In this document: in pieces, positions 1-5,625 of the stretch
Position numbering within the stretch: position 1 is the stretch's first letter
Layout: each line of letters starts with the position of its first letter
Origin: Fulvivirga aurantia
GTDB lineage: Bacteria > Bacteroidota > Bacteroidia > Cytophagales > Cyclobacteriaceae
Direction of reading: 5' to 3'
Length of the DNA: 5,626 bases
NCBI RefSeq assembly: GCF_009711475.1
Contig: NZ_SMMD01000684.1
Coordinates: forward strand, 1 to 5,626
The notes under the pieces: model-generated
Database searches by the model: none
Seen by the model: the letters and a program-made list of their open reading frames with translations, nothing else
Told to the model about the DNA's origin: nothing
Made by a program: the position numbers and the translations under genes

Positions 1-51
1 CTGGGTAATCTTTACCCTATGAATTTTTGATTTTAAAACCTCGATTTGCAT
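1..51 (-). CDS. panD: Aspartate 1-decarboxylase proenzyme, N-terminus only (runs off the left edge)
   Basis: Only the first 17 codons are present. They read MQIEVLKSKIHRVKITQ, which matches the usual start of PanD (a short beta strand followed by the K-S-K-I-H-R motif). PanD is a pyruvoyl-dependent cytosolic enzyme that decarboxylates L-aspartate to beta-alanine, one of the two substrates of the neighbouring PanC. The self-cleavage Gly-Ser site, normally near residues 24-25, lies outside the window, so activity cannot be judged. The start codon shares its A with the panC stop codon (TAATG, positions 53-49). This implies co-transcription and translational coupling, with panC first and panD second. 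The identification rests on a short peptide plus the panC context. Confidence 0.85.
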   Translation of the reverse strand, partial: MQIEVLKSKIHRVKITQ

Positions 52-902
52 TACAGCTCCTTACTAAAAATTATGTTATCTATTAATCTAACTTCACCTA
101 CAAATGCGGCTACGCATATCGCAACATTTTTAGGTTCAGAAATGTTCGTTATCACTTTTAAACTATTGGCGTCTACCACTTCAAAATATTCTAATTTCAC
201 ACTCGGCTCACTAAAAAGTTGAGATACTTCTGATTTACAATCACCAACAGATTTTCCGGTTAGCAGAAGATCTCTGGCTTTAAGCAGCGCCTGATGCAAA
301 ACTACTGCTTTATCTCTTTCTTTCTCAGAAAGCCTTTTATTCCGTGAGGAGCGTGCAAGCCCATCATCTTCTCTTACAATTTCTACACAGCGCAGTTTTA
401 TCTGAAAAGAAAGATCCTCGACCAGTTGTTTTATTATTAGAAACTGTTGGAGGTCTTTTTGACCAAAATAAGCCTGATCTGGCTCAACAATATGAAAAAG
501 TTTAGAAACTATAGTGGCTACACCATTGAAATGTCCGGGACGAAAGGCTCCTTCTAACCTGTTTGCCAAACTACCGAAATCGATAGTGATGGCTGTTTTT
601 TCCGGATAAATAATATTGTCAGAGGGTGCAAAGACAGCGTCACAACCTTTGTTTTTCAATAGTTGTAAGTCTTTTTCCAGCTCTCTGGGGTAATTTTTAA
701 GATCAGAGGCATTATTAAATTGAGTCGGGTTTACATACACCGAACAAATTGTAAAGTCATTTTCTTCTAAAGAGTTTTTGACCAAAGCCATATGCCCCTC
801 ATGAAGTGCGCCCATGGTGGGTACAAACCCAATAGTTTTGTGTGCAGCCCTGATCGTTTTAAGGTGCTCTCTAAGAGGAAAAATCTCCTTAAATACCTCC
901 AT
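51..902 (-). CDS. panC: Pantothenate synthetase (pantoate--beta-alanine ligase)
   Basis: PanC condenses pantoate with beta-alanine using ATP, through a pantoyl-adenylate, to give pantothenate for coenzyme A synthesis in the cytosol. The protein has 283 residues, the usual length. The class I nucleotidyl-transferase signature PTMGALHEGH is at residues 28-37 (HIGH-like histidines H34 and H37). VNPTQF follows at 57-62, the pantoate-binding stretch EGAFRPGHFNGVATIV at 117-132, FGQKD at 146-150 with K149, the QQ pair at 152-153, and the KMSKS-like segment DGLARSSRN at 180-188. The C-terminal dimer/lid domain contains YFEVVD at 239-244. All expected active-site positions look intact. The chosen ATG fits the N-terminus of the family, and no Shine-Dalgarno precedes it, as is normal in Bacteroidota. 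The gene is divergent from the glycogen-synthase-like gene and overlaps the panD start by 1 nt. Confidence 0.97.
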   Translation of the reverse strand: MEVFKEIFPLREHLKTIRAAHKTIGFVPTMGALHEGHMALVKNSLEENDFTICSVYVNPTQFNNASDLKNYPRELEKDLQLLKNKGCDAVFAPSDNIIYPEKTAITIDFGSLANRLEGAFRPGHFNGVATIVSKLFHIVEPDQAYFGQKDLQQFLIIKQLVEDLSFQIKLRCVEIVREDDGLARSSRNKRLSEKERDKAVVLHQALLKARDLLLTGKSVGDCKSEVSQLFSEPSVKLEYFEVVDANSLKVITNISEPKNVAICVAAFVGEVRLIDNIIFSKEL

Positions 903-922
903 TCTAATAGTTTAAAGGGTCG

Positions 923-930
923 CAAAACTA
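923..930 (-). promoter_or_regulatory. Candidate -7 element for panC-panD
   Basis: Read on the minus strand, this is TAGTTTTG, an exact fit to the Bacteroidota primary-sigma -7 consensus TAnnTTTG. It lies 20 nt before the panC ATG and would give a leader of roughly 15 nt. However, I find no TTG at the preferred 17-23 nt upstream; the nearest TTGs are 10 and 14 nt away. The call therefore depends on one half-site plus a suitable position. Confidence 0.4.
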
Positions 931-951
931 AGTTTTTCGACAAACAATATC

Positions 952-981
952 TTGAATACCGTTAAAAATTTCGTAATTTTG
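952..981 (+). promoter_or_regulatory. Bacteroidota-type promoter for the glycogen-synthase-like/DUF4270/glmS operon
   Basis: TTG at 952-954 and TAATTTTG at 974-981 are separated by exactly 19 nt. This matches the -33 TTG / -7 TAnnTTTG promoter of the Bacteroidota housekeeping sigma factor. Transcription would start near 986-990 and leave a leader of about 30 nt before the ATG at 1018. It is the only well-formed promoter I see ahead of the three plus-strand genes, so it probably drives all three. Confidence 0.65.
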
Positions 982-1017
982 TGGTCTTATTTTACGCAAA
1001 CAAATCCCTATAAATAT

Positions 1018-1812
1018 ATGTCAAAGCTTCGAATTCTTTATGTAGCCAGTGAGATCAATCCTTTTTTACAAACTTCTGAAGTTGCAGAGTTTGTGAGAAA
1101 TTTGCCACAGGCTATGCAGGAGAAAGGAATGGAAATCAGGATATTGGTTCCTAGATTTGGATTGATTAATGAGAGAAAGAATAGATTACATGAAGTGGTA
1201 AGGCTTTCAGGAATAAACATTTCTGTGGGTGATGAGGAGAAGCCGTTAATTATTAAGGTAGCATCTATACCAAATGCTAAGCTTCAGGTTTACTTTATCG
1301 ACAATGAAGATTATTTTCACAGAAAGTCAGTCTTCCATGATAAGGAAAATAATTTTTACGATGACAATGACGAGCGTGCAATATTTTTCTGCAAGGGCGT
1401 TATAGAAACTGTAAAAAAATTAGGATGGGCACCTGATGTGGTACATTGTAATGATTGGATGACCAGCCTTATTCCATTGTATTTGAAAACAACATATAAG
1501 AACGATCCGTTATTTAAGGATGCTAAAACTGTTTTCACTGTTTACAACAACGGTTTCCAGCACAAATTTGGCAATGACCTTATTGACAAAGTTAAAATGA
1601 TGGATATTGATGACAGCATGTTATCTAACCTTGAAACCGCGGATTACTACGGTTTCATTAAATTAGGCATGGAGTTTTCAGATGTTGTAATCAAAGCAGA
1701 AGAAGATAAGTCACTAAATGGCTTATTGGATGATAAAAAAGTTGAAACAATAGAACAAGACGAAAATTTCACAGACTCTTACTACAATTTATATAATGAA
1801 CTTGCGGGCTAG
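1018..1812 (+). CDS. Stand-alone glycogen/starch synthase N-terminal-domain protein (GT5-like, probably not a complete enzyme)
   Basis: This 264-residue protein resembles only the N-terminal Rossmann-like half of GT5 glycogen/starch synthases, which are normally about 470-500 residues. Recognisable parts are the first strand and loop RILYVASEINPF (5-16), VPRFGLI (44-50), VYFIDNEDYF (91-100), a helix with WAPDVVHCNDWMTSLIP (137-153, the HxHDW region), and VFTVYNNGFQHKF (172-184, the FTIHNLAYQG region). The sugar-nucleotide motif KTGGLADV is altered to QTSEVAEF at 18-25, so its Lys and both Gly are lost. The C-terminal GT-B domain with the donor-binding Lys and Glu is absent; after residue 225 there is only an acidic tail. 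Glycogen synthesis by this protein alone is unlikely, and the true role is unknown; a sensor or scaffold function is inference. The ATG at 1018 is preferred over the in-frame TTG at 952, because that TTG is the promoter -33 element and the extra 22 residues look non-homologous. The gene overlaps the next one by 17 nt. Confidence 0.88.
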   Translation: MSKLRILYVASEINPFLQTSEVAEFVRNLPQAMQEKGMEIRILVPRFGLINERKNRLHEVVRLSGINISVGDEEKPLIIKVASIPNAKLQVYFIDNEDYFHRKSVFHDKENNFYDDNDERAIFFCKGVIETVKKLGWAPDVVHCNDWMTSLIPLYLKTTYKNDPLFKDAKTVFTVYNNGFQHKFGNDLIDKVKMMDIDDSMLSNLETADYYGFIKLGMEFSDVVIKAEEDKSLNGLLDDKKVETIEQDENFTDSYYNLYNELAG

Positions 1813-3196
1813 AATTTTAGGGCTGATTTCTTTATCAGCCCTTACACTTTTTTCGTGTGAAGAAGACATCAGCACAATAGGACTCCCCCCCGAAAATAAT
1901 TTGGGGATTTTTTTTGCAGAGATTCCACTAGAAGACAAAGTATCTCAAGTGTGGGTCGATGGGGTCAATACCAGAGGCACGGGTTCCATTATGGTAGGTG
2001 CCTATCAAGATCCTGCTTTTGGACTAATCGAAGCAAAGAATTATTCTGAAATCAATGGCTCTTCAGTTACTTTCGAATCAGATGCTACTTTTGATTCTGT
2101 GGTTCTAAAACTAAGGTTATCATCTGTTTATGGTAATAATATTGAAGATACAGAGCACAGACTCTCTGTCTTTCAATTAGCAGATTCTATTCCAATAACT
2201 GAAAATGGAAACATTAGAAGCTTCACATCTTCAAGTTCAGAATCTGTAGCTGACCAAATAGGCACCTTCGCTTTTCAGGTATATCCTGACAGCTTAGGTC
2301 TGGAGTTCAGTGATTTCAATATTGATTTAAATGATAGTATCAACGACAGTGCAGACTCTGCATTCTATGAAAAAAACTTTGATTCTGAGGATAACTATAT
2401 CTACAGTCATCAAACAAAATTAGATCAAGGATACGGGGCAGATTTATTTGCTCAACTAAAAACGAATCAATATGACTCAGCTGGTGAAATAGCTGCGCTT
2501 TTCAAAGGCATACATATACAGGCCTCTGAAGTTAATGGAGCCATTCTCAATTATTCCATAGGCTCAGAATCAGGTCTTTACTTTTATTATACTGAAGATA
2601 CAACGCAGAAAACAGTAAGGTACCCGATCTCATCTTCAATATCTTATAATAACATCACTCCTAATCCAGAGTCTGGTTGGAGTGGGTCAAACTTTGATGA
2701 TCTCAACCAATTATATGAGCCGTATGTAACTACGAACAATGAAGCATATTTGCAGTCTGGCACCAATTTACTGATGAAGATCGATATGGCTGATTTAAAG
2801 GAAGCCATGAGAGATACAGTGCCAACAGCAATTGTTCAAAGTGCTGAATTGGTTATGGAGACTATATCCGGTGATTTGGAAGAGCTCTCTTCACTAGGAT
2901 TTTATCTTACTTCTAAAGATAGTTTGGCTAACGAAAAATACAGAGTAGCCAATGTACCAGATCTCTCTAACACTACCGTAACTACGACTTTTGATGATGA
3001 TATAAGCGGGTATAAGGTGGAGGTACCTTTATTTATTGAAGCACTTACATCTCAAGATGAATTTGAATTTGACCAACTTATGATAAGCCCTATAAGTTCG
3101 ACCCTCGGCTTGCCTCAAAACAGTGTAAGGCGATCGGTCATCGATAAAGGCAGTGTCAAGTTGCGTTTTTTTTACACTATCCCAGAAAAAAATTAA
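1796..3196 (+). CDS. DUF4270-family lipoprotein, probably outer-membrane or surface anchored
   Basis: The protein has 466 residues. It starts with a lipoprotein signal: basic MNLRAR, a hydrophobic core to F19, and lipobox LFSC with the lipidated cysteine at C21. The next residues are EED, an acidic patch like the Bacteroidota lipoprotein export signal that sends lipoproteins to the cell surface. The mature part resembles DUF4270 proteins: GAYQDPAFG at 68-76, alternating beta-rich segments, FKGIHIQAS at 236-244, and a C-terminal beta strand VKLRFFYTIP near 454-463. A Ser/Asp-rich stretch lies at about 141-200. No catalytic motif is visible and the function of the family is unknown to me. The start is fixed by the signal peptide; it overlaps the upstream gene by 17 nt in another frame, and glmS follows after 6 nt. 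Pairing with glmS suggests, but does not prove, a cell-envelope role. Terminator-like hairpins lie inside its first 40 codons. Confidence 0.85.
   Translation: MNLRARILGLISLSALTLFSCEEDISTIGLPPENNLGIFFAEIPLEDKVSQVWVDGVNTRGTGSIMVGAYQDPAFGLIEAKNYSEINGSSVTFESDATFDSVVLKLRLSSVYGNNIEDTEHRLSVFQLADSIPITENGNIRSFTSSSSESVADQIGTFAFQVYPDSLGLEFSDFNIDLNDSINDSADSAFYEKNFDSEDNYIYSHQTKLDQGYGADLFAQLKTNQYDSAGEIAALFKGIHIQASEVNGAILNYSIGSESGLYFYYTEDTTQKTVRYPISSSISYNNITPNPESGWSGSNFDDLNQLYEPYVTTNNEAYLQSGTNLLMKIDMADLKEAMRDTVPTAIVQSAELVMETISGDLEELSSLGFYLTSKDSLANEKYRVANVPDLSNTTVTTTFDDDISGYKVEVPLFIEALTSQDEFEFDQLMISPISSTLGLPQNSVRRSVIDKGSVKLRFFYTIPEKN
1819..1853 (+). terminator. Terminator-like hairpin inside the DUF4270 signal-peptide codons
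   Basis: A perfect 9-bp inverted repeat, AGGGCTGAT at 1819-1827 and ATCAGCCCT at 1834-1842, encloses a 6-nt loop. It is followed by a six-T run at 1848-1853 after a 5-nt gap. The stem starts 7 nt after the stop codon of the glycogen-synthase-like gene, where a terminator for that gene would be expected. It also lies within codons 8-16 of the overlapping lipoprotein gene. The gap before the T run weakens it as a strong terminator, so partial termination is more likely than a full stop. Confidence 0.5.
1885..1915 (+). other. C7 and T8 homopolymers forming a second weak terminator-like hairpin
   Basis: A run of seven C (1885-1891) and a run of eight T (1908-1915) flank GGGG at 1903-1906. C1888-1891 can pair with G1903-1906 and A1893-1895 with T1900-1902, leaving G1892 bulged and a 4-nt loop. 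The T8 run follows after one base, so the geometry is that of a weak intrinsic terminator. It encodes residues 30-40 of the mature DUF4270 lipoprotein. The homopolymers could also be slippage sites, but the frame is intact here. Confidence 0.35.
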
Positions 3197-3202
3197 AACA
3201 CT

Positions 3203-5038
3203 ATGTGCGGAATTGTTGCATACTTAGGTCATAGAAAAGCACACGAAGTAGTTATAAAAGGACTAAAACGCCTCGAGTATAGAGGCTATGATAGTGCAGG
3301 TATTGCATTATTAAACAATGGTCTTAATATCTATAAGAAAAAAGGTAAGGTTTCTGATCTTGAAGCTACGCTGAAGGAAGAGGAACTTAATAGCCATATC
3401 GGTATTGGTCATACACGTTGGGCAACACATGGTGAGCCTAATGATGTGAATGCACACCCACATTATTCAGCCACTGAAAGTCTCGCCATTATACACAATG
3501 GTATAATAGAGAACTACAGTTCGCTAAAGCAGGAGCTGATTAATAAAGGCTATACTTTTAGAAGTGATACCGATTCAGAAGTTCTTATTCAGTTTATTGA
3601 AGATATCCAGATTAATAATGATTGTACTATTGATGAGGCAGTAAGGCTTGCTTTAACAAAGGTTGTAGGCGCTTACGCGATCGTGGTAATGTCTAAAAAT
3701 GATCCTGATACCTTAATCGCTGCCAGAAAAGGTAGCCCTCTTGTAGTTGGTATCGGTAAGGACGAGTTTTTCCTGGCTTCAGATGCTACACCAATTGTTG
3801 AGTATACAAATGAAGTTGTCTATCTCAACGACTACGAAATAGCGATTATCAATAAAAACGAGCTACAGCTTAAAAACACTGAAGACATTCCGTCTACACC
3901 TTATATTCAAACACTTGACTTAGAGTTAGAAGCTATTGAAAAAGGTGGATATGAGCATTTCATGCTTAAAGAAATCTTTGAGCAGCCAAAGTCTATTATG
4001 GACTGCATGAGAGGTAGGCTCAATGCTAATAGTGGTCGTTTGGTTCTTGGTGGAATAAGAGAATATGCCAACAAGCTGATTAATGCTGATAGAATAATCA
4101 TTGTAGCTTGTGGAACTTCATGGCACGCTGGCCTCGTGGCAGAATACTTTATAGAAGAATTTTGTAGGATACCTGTTGAAGTAGAGTACGCTTCAGAATT
4201 TAGGTATAGAAACCCTGTGATCAATGAGGGTGATGTGGTTATTGCCATATCCCAATCAGGAGAAACAGCGGATACATTAGCAGCCATGGAGCTCGCTAAG
4301 TCTAAAGGTGCCATTATATTTGGTGTTTGTAACGTGGTTGGTAGTTCAATTGCCAGAGCTTCTCATGAAGGTGCCTATACGCATGCTGGCCCTGAGATTG
4401 GAGTAGCAAGTACGAAGGCATTTACCGCTCAGCTTACTGTATTGAATATGATCGCTCTTAGAGTAGCTCATAAAAAAGGAACCATTACCGAAAGTAGATA
4501 TAGAGAGCTTTTAGTTGAGCTTGAAACCATTCCTAGCAAAGTTGAGAAGGCCTTAAAGCTGGATGATCAGATTAAGGAAATATCTGAAGTGTTTAAAGAT
4601 GCCAGAAACTTCTTATATCTGGGTAGAGGTTACAACTTCCCAGTAGCGCTTGAAGGTGCTTTGAAACTAAAGGAGATTTCCTATATACATGCAGAGGGCT
4701 ATCCTGCTGCTGAAATGAAACACGGCCCTATCGCCTTGATTGATGAAGAGATGCCTGTAGTTTGTATTGCAACAAGAGACAGCTCTTACGACAAAATCGT
4801 ATCTAACGTGCAGGAGGTGAAAGCTAGAAAAGGTAAAATCATCGCTGTAGTAACAGAAGGTGATGCCCTTATACCTCAAATGGCCGATTACGTAATCGAG
4901 GTACCTAAAACAGACGAGGCATTGATGCCTATGGTGTCTGTGATACCTCTACAATTACTTTCTTACCACATCGCTGTGATGAGAAATTGTAACGTGGATC
5001 AGCCAAGAAACCTGGCCAAATCTGTTACAGTAGAATAA
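3203..5038 (+). CDS. glmS: Glutamine--fructose-6-phosphate aminotransferase (isomerizing)
   Basis: GlmS converts fructose-6-phosphate and glutamine to glucosamine-6-phosphate and glutamate. This is the committed cytosolic step towards UDP-GlcNAc for peptidoglycan and lipopolysaccharide. The protein has 611 residues, full length. The N-terminal class II glutaminase domain begins with MCGIVAYLG, where C2 is the nucleophile once Met is removed. It continues with RGYDSAG (27-33), HTRWATHG (70-77), HNG (98-100) and SDTDSE (121-126). Two sugar-isomerase (SIS) domains follow: CGTSWHAG (303-310), ISQSGETADT (349-358) and ASTKAFTAQ (402-410), then GRGYNFPVALEGALKLKE (474-491). E491, H507 (in EMKHGP) and K606 in the C-terminal RNLAKSVTVE correspond to the catalytic isomerase residues by offset from the E. 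coli enzyme. Nothing is missing. The start lies 6 nt after the DUF4270 stop, so it is probably co-transcribed. That spacing leaves no room for a glmS ribozyme-riboswitch. Confidence 0.98.
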   Translation: MCGIVAYLGHRKAHEVVIKGLKRLEYRGYDSAGIALLNNGLNIYKKKGKVSDLEATLKEEELNSHIGIGHTRWATHGEPNDVNAHPHYSATESLAIIHNGIIENYSSLKQELINKGYTFRSDTDSEVLIQFIEDIQINNDCTIDEAVRLALTKVVGAYAIVVMSKNDPDTLIAARKGSPLVVGIGKDEFFLASDATPIVEYTNEVVYLNDYEIAIINKNELQLKNTEDIPSTPYIQTLDLELEAIEKGGYEHFMLKEIFEQPKSIMDCMRGRLNANSGRLVLGGIREYANKLINADRIIIVACGTSWHAGLVAEYFIEEFCRIPVEVEYASEFRYRNPVINEGDVVIAISQSGETADTLAAMELAKSKGAIIFGVCNVVGSSIARASHEGAYTHAGPEIGVASTKAFTAQLTVLNMIALRVAHKKGTITESRYRELLVELETIPSKVEKALKLDDQIKEISEVFKDARNFLYLGRGYNFPVALEGALKLKEISYIHAEGYPAAEMKHGPIALIDEEMPVVCIATRDSSYDKIVSNVQEVKARKGKIIAVVTEGDALIPQMADYVIEVPKTDEALMPMVSVIPLQLLSYHIAVMRNCNVDQPRNLAKSVTVE

Positions 5039-5040
5039 AA

Positions 5041-5625
5041 TTAAGATTGATTACTTAGATATGCCTTCTTTAAAAGAGGGCATATCTTATATCGCTCCTC
5101 TTTAGTGTCCTCGTATAGTGCTTCGAGCGTTTCATAAACATCTGAAATACCTATTTTTTCAGACCACTCGAAAGGACCATAAGGATAATTTGTCCCTAGT
5201 TTCATGCCCTGATCGATGTCCTCTTTAGAGGCCGTGCCCTCTTGTACTGTATAATAGGCCTCATTAATAATCATAAAAATTACACGTGGTGTAACCATAC
5301 CTACACGATCATCAACCTGCAAAATTTCGGTATTAAGACTTTCAGCGATTTGTTCTAGCGATTTGTCATCAGGAGTTAAACTGGTCACTTCCAACTGAGG
5401 CCTGTTTACGAAAGTTTTAAGGCCATTAAATCCATACATATTGCCTGTTATTCCATAAAGGTAGTTAAGCTCTGAAAGAGTTAATTTTACAGTATTTAGA
5501 AAAACCGGTAAGTCTAAGCCCTGGTAGGCTTCAACGCTCTCGGGAGTATCCTCAACTTCAAAGTCGAAGATTACTTCAGCCTCATCTGCAAAATCTTCAT
5601 CAGAATCAAGGAGCGTATAGTCATG
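5041..5625 (-). CDS. Atypical 3-hydroxyacyl-CoA dehydrogenase family protein, C-terminal part (start lies beyond the right edge)
   Basis: The reading frame is open to the window edge, giving 194 visible residues, so the ATG at 5439-5437 is an internal methionine and not the start. The end of a Rossmann-like domain is visible: EAEVIFDF, then PVFLNTVKLTLSEL, then MYGFNGLKTFVNRPQLEV. After it comes the helical C-terminal dehydrogenase domain, with VGMVTPRVIFMIINEAYY, QEGTASKEDIDQGMKLG and YPYGPFEWSEKIGI. Canonical members oxidise 3-hydroxyacyl-CoA with NAD in fatty-acid beta-oxidation or related acyl-CoA pathways. By eye alignment, the catalytic Ser, His and Asn of the family are replaced (Leu, Tyr and Pro) and only the Glu in LEV remains. 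The NAD-binding GxGxxG is not in view. Enzyme activity is therefore uncertain. The gene converges on glmS, with 2 nt between the two stop codons. Confidence 0.85.
   Translation of the reverse strand, partial: HDYTLLDSDEDFADEAEVIFDFEVEDTPESVEAYQGLDLPVFLNTVKLTLSELNYLYGITGNMYGFNGLKTFVNRPQLEVTSLTPDDKSLEQIAESLNTEILQVDDRVGMVTPRVIFMIINEAYYTVQEGTASKEDIDQGMKLGTNYPYGPFEWSEKIGISDVYETLEALYEDTKEERYKICPLLKKAYLSNQS
5057..5087 (+). terminator. Strong hairpin after glmS, likely glmS terminator and possibly bidirectional
   Basis: AGATATGCC at 5057-5065 pairs perfectly with GGCATATCT at 5079-5087. The pairing continues inward through 5066-5070 with 5074-5078, with one G-U on the plus-strand RNA, giving a 14-bp stem with a 3-nt TAA loop. 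It begins 19 nt after the glmS stop codon. The plus-strand downstream sequence is only moderately T-rich (TATATC, then CTCCTCTTT). On the minus strand a T-rich stretch (TTAATTTTATT) follows after about 12 nt. The hairpin lies entirely inside the last codons of the converging dehydrogenase-like gene. Confidence 0.6.

Noticed and set aside
952..1017. In-frame TTG start that would extend the glycogen-synthase-like protein by 22 residues
   Set aside because: The TTG coincides with the promoter -33 element and the -7 element lies inside the extension, so the transcript would start downstream of it. The added residues do not resemble a GT5 N-terminus, whereas MSKLRILYVASE does.
1038..1538. Two 60-codon minus-strand open frames inside the glycogen-synthase-like gene
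   Set aside because: They are short, lack upstream signals and lie opposite well-supported coding sequence.
2086..2093. TACTTTTG, a match to the -7 promoter consensus inside the DUF4270 gene
   Set aside because: There is no TTG at a suitable upstream distance (2063-2069) and it is over 1 kb from the next gene start, so it is probably a chance match.
3121..3178. AGTGTAA (3122-3128) and TTACACT (3172-3178) inverted repeat with a T8 run near the end of the DUF4270 gene
   Set aside because: The loop would be 43 nt and the T run lies inside the structure instead of after it, so it is neither a good terminator nor a clear operator.
3197..3202. Possible glmS ribozyme-riboswitch upstream of glmS
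   Set aside because: Only 6 nt separate the genes, which leaves no space for one, and that element is typical of Gram-positive bacteria.
3907..4314. 135-codon open frame on the minus strand inside glmS
   Set aside because: It is wholly antisense to strongly conserved glmS coding sequence, has no recognisable motif and no promoter, and is best explained as a shadow of glmS codon use.
4667..4879. 70-codon minus-strand open frame inside glmS
   Set aside because: It is antisense to the conserved C-terminal SIS domain and the peptide has no family resemblance.
5041..5439. Treating the dehydrogenase-like gene as a complete 132-residue protein starting at 5439
   Set aside because: The frame stays open for 62 more codons to the window edge, and those codons encode sequence that aligns with the upstream part of the family.
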